18,937 nt of DNA from Gracilaria vermiculophylla (Eukaryota > Rhodophyta > Florideophyceae > Gracilariales > Gracilariaceae). The notes under the pieces were generated by a model. The model was not told where the DNA came from. It worked only from the letters and a program-made list of their open reading frames with translations, and searched no databases. This document shows, piece by piece, positions 1 through 8,574 of the stretch (within the stretch, counting starts at the first letter, position 1; each line of letters starts with the position of its first letter). The stretch spans positions 2,668,802-2,687,738 of the forward strand of contig JAHNZQ020000181.1 in assembly GCA_019155205.2 (NCBI GenBank), given 5' to 3'. Both the position numbers and the translations under genes were made by a program.

Positions 1-119
1 AAACCCTCCCGTCCCACCCGGAGTACTCTCTCCCCGAGAACCTCTCGCTGTTGAAACAGCTGCGCGCCTTTGCCCACACCAGCTTTCAAGCCCTGGAACC
101 CTATGACCTGCCGCCTGCG

Positions 120-123
<4 letters not shown>
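1..123. repeat. Direct repeat, copy 1 (copy 2 at 502-624)
   Basis: Bases 1-123 match 502-624 exactly by eye. The offset is 501 bases, a multiple of three, so both copies read in the same frame as part of the AMSH-like protein (the PSHPEYSLPENL region of its helical domain). Copy 1 then dissolves into poly-C, whereas copy 2 continues into normal coding sequence (PRPPSPLHLS). A partial coding copy that collapses into a homopolymer at the window edge is more likely an assembly or base-calling artefact than a real tandem duplication, but the shared frame leaves the second possibility open. Confidence 0.9.
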
Positions 124-154
<31 letters not shown>

Positions 155-233
155 CCCGCCCCACCCCCACCAAAAAAAACCCCACACCCCCCCCCCCCCC
201 CCAACCCCCCCCCCCCCCCCCCCCTCATCCTCT
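118..233. repeat. Poly-C / proline-codon low-complexity tract
   Basis: This is almost pure C on the plus strand with short A-rich breaks near 152-182. It would encode polyproline in the frame of the downstream gene, but lies upstream of the preferred start at 333. It begins exactly where the duplicated segment 1-123 loses agreement with 502-624, which suggests slippage or base-calling collapse. Confidence 0.85.
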
Positions 234-262
234 CTCCCGTCGCCGCCCCCGTTGTGTCTGCC

Positions 263-290
263 GCCGAAGCCGAAGCCGAAGCCGAAGCCG
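263..290. repeat. GCCGAA hexanucleotide microsatellite
   Basis: About 4.7 exact tandem copies of GCCGAA lie roughly 40 bp upstream of the AMSH-like ATG. In the frame of that gene it would read as alternating Lys-Pro, but it is probably 5' untranslated. Confidence 0.85.
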
Positions 291-332
291 TCTTGTCCTC
301 ACCCGTCCCTGCCACCGATTCTTCCCCTCGCC

Positions 333-1148
333 ATGTCTCTGGAAAACCTCTTTGACCGCTCTCCGGTGCTGCCGCCGGACCCCAACATTTCCCTCGCCCG
401 CTACCTGCATACCATTCGCCAAAACCACCAAGCCGCCATCGCCCAACCCGATAAACAACGCGCCGCCCTCTTGCACATTCGCCTCCTGCAGCTCATCTGC
501 AAAACCCTCCCGTCCCACCCGGAGTACTCTCTCCCCGAGAACCTCTCGCTGTTGAAACAGCTGCGCGCCTTTGCCCACACCAGCTTTCAAGCCCTGGAAC
601 CCTATGACCTGCCGCCTGCGCCCCGCCCGCCCTCGCCCCTCCACCTCTCCGCCTCCGTGCTCGATCTCTTCGAGCGCATCGCCGCCGAGCACACCGCCCG
701 CGCCCACTGCACCCTGGCCCTGCTGGGCGGCAGGCTGCAGCCGCACCCCCACGTCGCCGCCCTCATCATCCCCTCGCAGACCTTCGCCGCCTCGCACTCG
801 TCGCTGCGCTACGAGTCGGACGTGTCGCAGCTGCTGCACGTCAAGAAGCTGCGCTGTTTCGGCTTGGTGCACCTGTGCCCCGCGCAGCAGCAGCCCTCGC
901 TGCCGCCCGCGCTGCAGCCCGCGCTGGCGCGCTACTGCAGCAGCGTGCCGGAGGCGTTTGCCGCCGTCGTCGCCCCGGCCGCCGAGCCGCGCCTCGCGCT
1001 CTTCTCGTGCGCGGAGCGCGGCGGCCCCGTGCCCGCGCAGCACGTCGAAATCCGCCGCGACGCCCAGCCGCCGTTCAAGCTTTACGACCTGCGCCCGTTG
1101 GCCGCGGCCAGGGACGAGCAGCTGCAGAGGGAGAAAGCGGACGTTTGA
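333..1148 (+). CDS. AMSH/STAMBP-like protein with degenerate JAMM domain (probable pseudo-deubiquitinase)
   Basis: The product is 271 aa from the ATG at 333. Residues about 15-92 resemble the USP8-dimerisation/MIT-like helical domain of AMSH proteases (SLARYLHTIRQ, then KTLPSHPEYSLPENLSLL; compare the family's 'IPKHPEY'). Residues about 105-255 align along the MPN/JAMM fold: LLGGRL for 'LCGKL', ALIIPSQ for 'VLIPKQ', FGLVHLCP for 'LGWIHTHP', and the closing YDLR. AMSH enzymes cleave Lys63-linked ubiquitin chains at endosomal ESCRT-0. Here the zinc motif HxHP-(x)6-SxxD has lost its second His (Cys182), its Ser (Leu190) and its Asp (Ala193), and the N-terminal catalytic Glu is also absent; only the first His (180) remains. 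I therefore infer an MPN-minus scaffold. The frame stays open to the left edge through the poly-C tract, but the ATG at 333 starts a sensible N-terminus. Family assignment is from remembered motifs, not a search. Confidence 0.72.
   Translation: MSLENLFDRSPVLPPDPNISLARYLHTIRQNHQAAIAQPDKQRAALLHIRLLQLICKTLPSHPEYSLPENLSLLKQLRAFAHTSFQALEPYDLPPAPRPPSPLHLSASVLDLFERIAAEHTARAHCTLALLGGRLQPHPHVAALIIPSQTFAASHSSLRYESDVSQLLHVKKLRCFGLVHLCPAQQQPSLPPALQPALARYCSSVPEAFAAVVAPAAEPRLALFSCAERGGPVPAQHVEIRRDAQPPFKLYDLRPLAAARDEQLQREKADV
502..624. repeat. Direct repeat, copy 2 (inside the AMSH-like gene)
   Basis: This is the copy of bases 1-123 that sits in continuous coding sequence, so it is the likely original. It encodes the end of the helical N-terminal domain. 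Confidence 0.9.
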
Positions 1149-2196
1149 CGGCGTCGCCCATGTACCGACGCCGTGTCAGCTTTTTTTTTTTTTTCTTCTG
1201 TGGCTGAATGTAGTACGTCAAAGCACTCTCTCTATGCGTGAAGTTTTGTTCATGACAAACGTCTATGGTGACACAAACATGGGTGGAAGAGTAAGATGGT
1301 GACTTGTGTTTCGCGAGGGAGAATTGTTGGGGTTTGTTCGAAAAAGAGGGCGACGCTCAGTAAGCGCACGGTGACTTTACCTACTTGAACCGCAGATGAC
1401 GGGGACTTGCACCTCGTAAATATTTCGTCTGGGGTGACTTTTATCGTCGTTTGTCATTGAAACGCCGGGTGACAATTCAAACAATTTTGGCAAAAGGAGA
1501 CAAGTGTGAGAAAAGGCGACTACTGCTCAGATTGAGGGTGAAAGTGAGCGCTGCGGGGATGAGACTTTGAACATAATGCGCCATTTATATTGCGACTTTG
1601 ACATGTCACCCTTCTTTTACTGTGAAATATTGCAGTCACCCCCAAGACCTATCACATACTCGGCTCTTAAATCTTTAATGCAACTAATTCTGCAAGCAGT
1701 CCCCTACATCTGCAGCATCTCCCTTTTTTTTCCCGGGAGCTTTTACTGACTGATGTTCAGTGCACCTCTTCCCCTACGCTTGGCTGCTCGTCGCTTCCTT
1801 CCAACGGGATTTGGGGTGCTTCTTGTGGGCTAACTTCCTTTTGCCTCTCGTGCGGCTTGCAAAACGAACGCGGCTGTCGCGCACACGCGGCACGCCGGGA
1901 CGGCAGACGGAACATGGCGCACCAGATACGACTGTTATTTCACAAGCCCAACTGCGAGTCTACGCGCCCTCGTTCCGAAAACAAGTTTTAGTGTAAAGCA
2001 CCGAGCAGTTGTTCGCATCGGAGACTAAAACCCCGTCACAAACAAGATTGCACTCATGTATAGTCACCCTTGCCAATAGTAAAGTTTACTGGCGTCTCAA
2101 GTGCGGGTAGCATGGTGCCGCGCCCATCGCATGCGTGAGTCAAGCTGACGGGAGGAGCAGGGGTTCGGACAGTACACTATGCACACGCTTGCTTTT
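1149..2196. other. Intergenic region between convergent AMSH-like and Alb3 genes
   Basis: About 1.05 kb separate two genes that point toward each other. It holds a T14 run at 1181-1194 just after the AMSH-like stop, and a cluster of GGTGAC hexamers (listed separately). Open frames at 1567-1749 and 1760-1996 are short, low in complexity and unlike any protein I recognise. No tRNA or other RNA gene is apparent. Confidence 0.6.
1267..2068. repeat. Cluster of GGTGAC / GTCACC hexamers
   Basis: GGTGAC occurs at 1267, 1298, 1370, 1433 and 1468. Its complement GTCACC occurs at 1605, 1635 and 2063. The first five face one way and the last three the other. Several share a longer core GGTGACTT (1298, 1370, 1433). 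Uniform base use predicts about 0.4 copies on both strands in 800 bp. TGAC is a common core for eukaryotic transcription factors, so a regulatory role is possible, but no function is shown. Confidence 0.5.
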
Positions 2197-3375
2197 TCAT
2201 CTTCTCTTGCGGCGCTTCTTCGTCTTGGTGGTCTTCTTCGGCGCGTCGCCCGTGCCGTTTGATCTAAACCCGTCAGCAATGTCTTGCTGAGAGGAAGGGA
2301 GGGCGGAGGATTCGGGCGTCGAGGACGAATCGGACGAGGCGGGGGCGGCGCTGGCAAGATCCGGGAACCGAGATCGCACAAAGATAGTTTGCGCCGTACT
2401 CAAAAGATTGTTTGTCACCCAGTACACGCCGAGGCCAGACGGAACGTTGAGCGCAAACCATCCGATGAGGAACGGCATAAACTTGAGGATGGCATTAGCC
2501 TGTTGTTGGTTGGAATCTTGAGTGGGAGGCGAAATCACTCGTTGAGAAATAAACTGAGTGGCCACCAAGATGACGGGCAGCACCAGATAGCACACGGCGT
2601 CATGCCAGCCGATAGGCGGCGCTCCGTCTTGCAGGGGAAACAACCACGTGCTGAGCCCCTGTCCCGTTTTGCTGACGGGCCCTTGAAGGCTGGGGAGCCA
2701 CAGAAATGACTCGTCGAGCAAGTTTTCAGACGCAAGGTTGAGCACGGATCGGTACAATGCAATCCACACTGGGATTTGGACAATGACTGGAAGACAGCCG
2801 GCCAGCGGATTGATGCCCTCGTCTTTGTACATTTGGGCGGTCATTTGGTTCATGACTTGTGGGTTGTCCTTGTACTCGGCCTGAATCTTCTTGAGGCGAG
2901 GGGCAATAGACTGCATGCGCATGGTGGACTCCATTTGACGGAAGTTGAGCGGGAAGGTGAGCGCCTTGATGATGACAGTGAAGAGGATGATAGACAGGCC
3001 GTAGGCGCCCGGCACGCCCGCCGCGGTGAGGCGTCCATGCAGGGAAACGATAGCGCTTTCCACGAGGCTGACGAGTGAGTCCCACCAGCCGGACTTTTTC
3101 GCCTCTGTGGTGGTTTCGACGACAGCGGCGGCGGTGTCGGACACAGCGGCGGCGGTGTCGGACACAGCGGCGGCCGCGTCGGACAAGAGCAGCTGGACGG
3201 CGTGCAAGTCCACGTGCGGGGGGACGGCAAACGAAGTGGCGATGTGGTGCACGGTGTGGGGGTCAAGCGCCATGCGCGTAGTTGACAGCGGTCGACGACA
3301 TGGGCGCGCAGACGAGGGCGGGAGTCGCCGCGAGGAACGCAGCGGGAGCGCGGCCGACGAGGTGAACGCGAACAT
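2197..3375 (-). CDS. ALB3: Alb3-type thylakoid membrane insertase (YidC/Oxa1/Alb3 family)
   Basis: The product is 392 aa, starting at MFAFTSS. Residues 1 to about 35 are Ser/Arg/Pro-rich with early Phe residues, like a red-algal plastid transit peptide. The 60-kDa inner-membrane-protein domain spans about 121-335 with five hydrophobic segments: GAYGLSIILFTVIIKALT, the PLAGCLPVIVQIPVWIALYR block after the coiled cytosolic-type loop, WLFPLQDGAPPIGWHD, YLVLPVILVATQFIS and FLIGWFALNVPSGLGVYW followed by TNNLLSTAQ. The 'DG.PPIGW' and 'PSGL..YW.TNN' blocks favour plastid Alb3 over mitochondrial Oxa1. The family inserts light-harvesting and photosystem proteins into thylakoids, with or without SecY. 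The C-tail is acidic/Ser-rich, then ends in a basic patch (KKTTKTKKRRKRR) suited to ribosome or SRP contact. Odd feature: a heptad repeat (AAAVSDT) at about 67-88, ahead of the membrane domain. Confidence 0.93.
   Translation of the reverse strand: MFAFTSSAALPLRSSRRLPPSSARPCRRPLSTTRMALDPHTVHHIATSFAVPPHVDLHAVQLLLSDAAAAVSDTAAAVSDTAAAVVETTTEAKKSGWWDSLVSLVESAIVSLHGRLTAAGVPGAYGLSIILFTVIIKALTFPLNFRQMESTMRMQSIAPRLKKIQAEYKDNPQVMNQMTAQMYKDEGINPLAGCLPVIVQIPVWIALYRSVLNLASENLLDESFLWLPSLQGPVSKTGQGLSTWLFPLQDGAPPIGWHDAVCYLVLPVILVATQFISQRVISPPTQDSNQQQANAILKFMPFLIGWFALNVPSGLGVYWVTNNLLSTAQTIFVRSRFPDLASAAPASSDSSSTPESSALPSSQQDIADGFRSNGTGDAPKKTTKTKKRRKRR
3121..3183. repeat. 21-bp tandem repeat x3 within the Alb3 coding sequence
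   Basis: Three 21-bp units (3121-3141, 3142-3162, 3163-3183), the last slightly diverged, encode consecutive AAAVSDT-type heptads between the transit peptide and the membrane domain. The unit length keeps the reading frame, so copy number can vary without breaking the protein. Confidence 0.85.
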
Positions 3376-4362
3376 GGAAGAGAGAGTTGGCTGTTAGCAA
3401 AGGGGCGGGGGTGCGGATGCGGGCGGAATTCAAGTAGGCACGCTGGTGGACGTCGGCGGCGGGCGGCGGAGGGGAGCACGCGCGTGTCCGGTCGCCGTCG
3501 GGGCGATCTCGGTGGAAACGGCGTTTTGCGCTTGTGTGAGATCGACGCGCCATGCGCGCCGCGCGCGCGCTGCGCGCTTGGCCACAGGTCGTCGGGTGCA
3601 TGCGCTGCTCAGATATCGTCACATTTTATTATTTGTGGCACCCCCATGACCCTCCTCACAGCTGTTTTCGCGCACGCTTCATGCTTGGCGGCGATTTACC
3701 TACTCAGTCGTTGTGTATTTGTTTTGCTGGTGCGCGCTACTTCATAAATTCGCTACACGCAGAGGTCGCACTCCGCAGAGGACGGGCAGAGCCGGTGTTC
3801 GCGCGAATCTGTCATCGCTAAAGTGTGAAAACGAAGCCGAAACTTCTTTTCTCACTGCTTGTGGCAATCCCGCTGAGCCCCAGCAGTCGAGTTTAGCTAT
3901 TTCATTGCATAAATGAAGTAAACAGTTTCTATCTACACTCCTCATTGTTGGAGAAACTGCGCTCAAGGAAAAACGCACTTCCGCGAACAGTGCCTGTCAA
4001 TCATTAAAAACAGAAGAAACTTCACATTGAATCCCGGATAGACAACGGCCGCCCTGCTCTTGCTCAAACCAATCAGCCAAACCCTTCAATAACCTCTTAA
4101 ATTGACTTTCAGCTGCACGTGCCTCACAGCTACGCCTCCAAGGACGTGCACTCCACATCACGTTCGAAACCCGCAGAAATCACCTGTCCACTAATCACGG
4201 GGTAACAGCAACACAGCCCTCTCCCATACGCTGTCCAGCACATGTGTCACGAGCCAAAACACTCTACATTCATGCATCGCAGTCCTTCACATTTCTATCA
4301 CAAACATGACACCCATTGTACCTCGAGAGGCACGACGGTGTGAAAGCCCTCACGATGTGTAG
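3376..4362. other. Intergenic region upstream of Alb3
   Basis: About 990 bp lie between the Alb3 start and the stop of the zinc transporter, both on the minus strand. The part next to Alb3 is GC-rich, with a CG/GC-alternating stretch at about 3546-3578. The rest is nearer to balanced composition. Overlapping short frames exist in several phases with no recognisable protein. This presumably holds the Alb3 promoter and the transporter's 3' end; I see no RNA gene. Confidence 0.5.
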
Positions 4363-5471
4363 TCATACAATCTCGTCGTCGTCTGGAACCGGCCCATATC
4401 CGTTCGCGCCGTGAACAGCACCGGAGTGTTCACCAGCTTCCATATCATGCTCTTCGTATTTCTCCTCAATTCCATCTATTTGCACGGTGGCATTCTCCAC
4501 TCCAAAGTCCATGAATACTCTCTTCACCTTTCTCTTCATTTCTTGCATACCTTTGTCGGCATCGGTGCAAATCACAATGCTGCCAACTAGACACCCGCTT
4601 GTTAGAGTCCACACATGTAATTGCCGCACTTCAACGACGCGCTCAATTTTGACGATAGTTTCAGCGATGCCCTCCAAGACGCCGGGCGGTGCGGCCTGCA
4701 TCAATGCCGCAACCGTCTCCTTGCAAATACCAATGTTCATGAAAACGATCAGTGCCACAATGACGACGGTCAAAATCGGGTCCACGATGGCGACATTGGG
4801 AAGGCTCCAAATGAGAACGCCGCCCATCAACACGACGACGTTCTCGATGCAGTCGGCTATCACGTGCGCGCGCAACGCACGCAAGTTGAGGCTGTTGCTG
4901 CCCGATCCGCGCGCAAGCACCGACGCCATGGCGGCGTTGGAAACCAGCGTGAGCGCCTCCGCAATCACAACGTACTTGCCGTCCACGTTGATGACGCTGC
5001 CGTGCAGGATGAGCCAAAGGCGGCGTATGCCGGTGGAGAAGAGCTTGACGCACAGCAGCCCGAGCGCCAGCACGCTCAGCAGCGCGGACAGAACCTCTGC
5101 TCGCGCATAACCGTACGAAAAGCGGCGGTCAGCCTCTCGGCGTGATATGAACACAGAGATTAGCGAGATGACCACGGTGAGACCGTCCAATGCAGTGTGT
5201 AGGGCCTCCACCATGAGCGCTGAGGAACGGGCAATGAAGCCAACGACGAGTTGGAGCACAAAGGTGGCGCTCAAAATGACGAACGCAATGCGTAATGATT
5301 GGGTGTCTGAGCGGAGGCGCGTTTCTAGGGAGTGGGAATGCGGCATGTACTGCCGCCACCCCGTGTGGTTGTGGGTGCAACAATCGTGTTGATCATGGTC
5401 ATCATCATCATGGTCGTGTCCGTGGCCGTGGCCGTGGCCGTGGCCGTGGCCGTGGTCGTGGTGGCCGTGGC

Positions 5472-5516
<45 letters not shown>

Positions 5517-5619
5517 AATGTTGAGAGTGTGCTTCGTGGCTGTTGTGATGGTTGCGAAGAGTTTTGGAAGGTTCTTGTTGCGGAGCTTCGCCGTCCACGT
5601 GCAGGCTATCCACCGCCAT
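4363..5619 (-). CDS. Cation diffusion facilitator (CDF/ZnT-like) zinc transporter with His/Asp-rich N-terminus
   Basis: The product is 418 aa. Residues about 35-85 are alternating His-Asp and His-Gly, ending HDCCTHNH, a typical metal-loading segment. Six membrane segments follow at about 110-130, 134-158, 173-195, 215-235, 250-272 and 278-298. The transport-site pairs are both present: H141/D145 in TM2 (HTALD) and H252/D256 in TM5 (HVIAD). This HD-HD arrangement is typical of Zn2+ transport. The cytosolic C-terminal domain carries the family block LHVWTLTSG at about 334-342. CDF proteins exchange protons for Zn2+ and move zinc out of the cytosol into vesicles or out of the cell. Here the His-rich stretch is N-terminal rather than between TM4 and TM5, as in many ZnT1/ZRC1 relatives. 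The subcellular site cannot be read from sequence. Confidence 0.92.
5411..5516. repeat. 6-bp minisatellite encoding (His-Asp/His-Gly)n
   Basis: The plus strand shows about 17 tandem units of GTGGCC or GTGGTC, with one half-unit break near 5459. On the coding minus strand these give His-Gly and His-Asp dipeptides in the zinc transporter N-terminus. The GGCC units and GGTC units are grouped, which suggests separate local expansions. Confidence 0.85.
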
Positions 5620-6599
5620 GGCGGCGCGGAGAGCCAGACTGCCAAACGACGGGCAAGAGGAAGAAAGGCGTCAGGTGGTGGTGCGACGCATGTGACGCGG
5701 CACGCGACGGCGGCTGGGGCGCCAAGAAAACGGCGGCAGCCGAGCAGCGAACGAGGGGGGCGGCACGCCGAAAAGAGGGGCTCGCAGAACGGCGGCGAGC
5801 GCGGCGGGAAGGCGGCCGCGGGCGGCAGCGTTCGCGCCGACGCGCGTTTGAGGTGATGCTGCACGCTTGCAGGGTGCGTGCGATGCGCTGTGGGAGGCAA
5901 CGGACGGCGGAGGTGACGGCGAGAGCGAGCGAGTGCGGCGGGGTGCCACAGGTGCCGATGCCACGGCAGCGCACAAATACTCGGCGCGGATGTGCGCCGG
6001 TGCTCGCGGGCGGCGTTACTACCGCCGCAGCAATCTTCGCCGGGCGCTCAGCCGGCGCCCCCGCGACGCCGCGTGGTCCGCGTCTCCGCGCCCAACTCGG
6101 CGAGGCGCGCTGTCTGTCGCCCAACGGGTCTTCGGTACGTGCCCCCACTCGATGTCTCCACGAGGCCAGAGGCGGTGGCGCTTCGGGGGGGGGAGCCCCC
6201 ACTGCCGCTGCCCTCGGCGAATCCGAGCGCAACGCTGTCCGATCTGCCCCGCTCCCGTGCGCCAATGAAGAATACTGTTAAGCGTTTCTCTCACGGACTC
6301 ACCTCAGGGCGAGCTAGGACGACAACACAACATTTATCTGAGGTCACTGAAACACAGCAACACTTTCCCTTGTCCGCATTGCTAACTTGAGTTCTGCATG
6401 CACCATGCGCCACCCGTCGAGCGCACAGACCGTCGTTGCAAGCCCGCACATTCGCCGCACACTTTCTTCCCACCGCCGCCCCCTCCATCCCAAATCACGC
6501 ATATCGTAAAAACAAACACAAAAAAAAAAACTATGTCACCATCGAGCCGAAGTGCGATTGCCTGCAGAACCGCACACGAGAGTGAATCTCTTACACCTT
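5620..6599. other. GC-rich intergenic region upstream of the zinc transporter
   Basis: About 980 bp lie between the transporter start and the CSN4 stop. From 5620 to about 6270 the DNA is very GC-rich and leaves long frames open on both strands; their translations are Arg/Ala/Pro/Ser-rich and match no domain I know, as expected from composition alone. A G9 run sits near 6186-6194 within a small inverted repeat ending GAGCCCCC. From 6270 on the composition drops toward the CSN4 3' end, with an A-run at about 6522-6531. No RNA gene is seen. Confidence 0.5.
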
Positions 6600-8006
6600 T
6601 CATGTTTCCAAGTGCTTTGCAAACTGCGGAAAGTTGTCAATGATCGCCTCGACGCAGTCATCCACTGCCGCGCTCAGCGACGCTATGTACGAGTCCCATC
6701 GCTCAATAGAACTTGACGTGCACACGAATTGCAGCCTGCCTTCCACCTGGTCTATGCTCGCCTTCATGCGTTCCTCGTAGATCATGTGCGCCGCCGTAGT
6801 TTCGGCTTTGGCCGCACTCACTCCCAGCAATTCGCCCAGCTCGTTGAACCCAATGCTTTGATAAAGCCGGCTCGTCGCCAGCATGTTGTGTTCCATCACC
6901 GCCCGATCCAGCACCGTGTCGCCATCCGGCAACACCATCACCTGATGCGGCTGAAGGGTGGGCCTAAACCGCTCAATCTGGTCCTGTCGCAACAATCTTC
7001 CCATGTGGATGCTCTCCAACAACGGGAACAGCTGCAAAGCACGCGAACGCTCATCGTTGTACAACACCGCAAGCATCCTCGACCGGCGCGGTCCAGCCGG
7101 CGCCAAGATCGCGCACGTCACCGCACTCACCAACGCCGCCGACCCGTCTGACATGGCCGTCATGTACTGCTCGGCCTCCGCCACCTGTGACAGGGAGTAG
7201 TACTTGATGGACGCATCAACAAATCGCCCCTTTGCATCCAGCAACCGCGCGTGGATCGAGCGATGTTGCAGCCGTAGCGAGTCATCTGTGCAGTTTGCCA
7301 GCTGTGAAGCGGCGCGACCTAGGCATCGCTCGGCACCGTTCACGTCCCCCGCGGCGGCGAAAAGCTTGGCAATGCGAAGATTGAACCGCAGCAAGGCCGA
7401 TTCGGACAGATTTGTGAGCGATTCGATGTCGACGCAGTTGAGCACGTGAAGCGCTCTTTCGAAATCTCCACGCGCTTCATACAGCTTGGAAAGCCGCTCT
7501 CGGAGGGGAAGCAACGTGGATTCGTAAGCAAACGACCGAGCAACCGAACCCTGCATGGAGAGAAGCCCGGCCATGCATTGCTCAAAGCTGGTAGCAGGTA
7601 CACCAAGAACCACGTTCGCCAGAGAAGTGTACACTGAACGCGCAATGGGAAGCGGAAGCGTCGGACTATGAAGAAAGGCTGTAAGCGTCGCTATTCGCAG
7701 AACGTCATTGTCCTCAATGGCGCTCCGAATAAACTGGTCGTATGCGGAAGCCTTTGAGTATTCGGCCAGACTGGCAAGGGTTTCCTGGATACGAAGCTGC
7801 CGTTCCTGATCCTCGGGTGTGGTCATGATTTGGTTGGGAGCATTTAAGGTAGGCGGTTGGGGAGTCGGCGGTTGTTGCAAGTCGGACGGGGTCATGGTGA
7901 CGTTTGTTGGGTTTGAAGCGGTTGATGGAGGTTGTTGCGATGGCCACTCTGCTGTGTCCATCTCGGATCCTGCATTTTCCATCGGAACGTTTGGTTCCGT
8001 CATCAC
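6600..8006 (-). CDS. CSN4: COP9 signalosome subunit 4 (PCI domain)
   Basis: The product is 468 aa. After a Pro/Gln/Thr-rich N-terminal extension of about 60 residues, the protein is all-helical TPR-like (for example KLYEARGDFERALHVLNCVD). The block AVTCAILAPAGPRRSRMLA, then LYNDERSRAL, LDRAVMEHNMLATSRLY and FNELGELLGVSAAKAE is diagnostic of CSN4, leading through the PCI winged helix (about 290-420) into the C-terminal bundle helix. CSN4 is a scaffold PCI subunit of the COP9 signalosome, which removes NEDD8 from cullins through CSN5, and CSN4 senses the cullin-RING substrate. Usual CSN4 length is about 400 aa, so the extension is extra; an internal Met (MTTPEDQ) at about residue 60 could be an alternative start nearer the family's usual N-terminus. 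Confidence 0.93.
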   Translation of the reverse strand: MMTEPNVPMENAGSEMDTAEWPSQQPPSTASNPTNVTMTPSDLQQPPTPQPPTLNAPNQIMTTPEDQERQLRIQETLASLAEYSKASAYDQFIRSAIEDNDVLRIATLTAFLHSPTLPLPIARSVYTSLANVVLGVPATSFEQCMAGLLSMQGSVARSFAYESTLLPLRERLSKLYEARGDFERALHVLNCVDIESLTNLSESALLRFNLRIAKLFAAAGDVNGAERCLGRAASQLANCTDDSLRLQHRSIHARLLDAKGRFVDASIKYYSLSQVAEAEQYMTAMSDGSAALVSAVTCAILAPAGPRRSRMLAVLYNDERSRALQLFPLLESIHMGRLLRQDQIERFRPTLQPHQVMVLPDGDTVLDRAVMEHNMLATSRLYQSIGFNELGELLGVSAAKAETTAAHMIYEERMKASIDQVEGRLQFVCTSSSIERWDSYIASLSAAVDDCVEAIIDNFPQFAKHLET

Positions 8007-8574
8007 CCGCTACTATTTTCGCACCCGCGGAGAACAAGAAAGGCGTGTGGTGCCGCTGGAGGCTGAACAGGAGTAGCTAAGGTAGTATAGATAGTGGGTC
8101 AGTATTTCTAGCTGAATTTTCACGCATTCTTCCGAGGGAGAGGGGAGTTCATATTAGGGTACACGGGGGGGAAGGCGGTGAATGTATACGACAGTCGATT
8201 TCGAGCAGGACACGGATGGAGCGTCCAAGATGCCACGCTACTTACTGACCAGCGCTCTCAATCAGTCTCGTTCTTTGAGAGGCATGAAGACACGCCTATC
8301 CTCATAAACGTGTCTCAAATCGATTTGGTGGGTCATAAATTTGTACGCGTTTCGAATATCTGGATCATTCCCTGCGTGGCTCCTGCCAGCACCCGTTCAA
8401 CAAACAGCGGGCGAGCGGTTGCCACAGAGCGGTTGGTTTATTGCGGATTTGCACAGAGGCTCAATTCTGTTGTTACAATGGGTAGGGAGCTCCGTCGTCT
8501 TCCCAGTTGTGCTTTCGTTGTTACTTACCCTCCGTAATGCAATACACTGTATGTTACAATCTCTCTCGGGAACA
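8007..8574. other. Intergenic region upstream of CSN4
   Basis: About 570 bp lie between the CSN4 start and the sulfotransferase stop, both minus-strand genes. Short plus-strand frames here (8178-8537, 8341-8622) share no recognisable features. It presumably contains the CSN4 promoter; no repeat or RNA gene was seen. Confidence 0.5.

Noticed and set aside
225..1043. Minus-strand 272-codon frame over the AMSH-like gene
   Set aside because: Gly/Arg-rich shadow of a GC-rich coding region; the plus strand shows clear family motifs instead.
4130..4190. Possible tRNA, because ACGTTCGAAACCC resembles a B box
   Set aside because: No matching A box, acceptor stem or cloverleaf could be found around it.
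5606..6265. Minus-strand 219-codon frame upstream of the zinc transporter, possibly a transit peptide or N-terminal extension
   Set aside because: It is not in the transporter's frame, is dominated by Arg/Ala/Pro/Ser, and shows no motif.
5295..6281. A 328-codon plus-strand frame rich in Arg-Gly repeats, like an RGG RNA-binding protein
   Set aside because: Its repeat part is the exact antisense of the zinc transporter's His/Asp codons, and the rest lies in GC-rich DNA where several frames are open; no other domain supports it.
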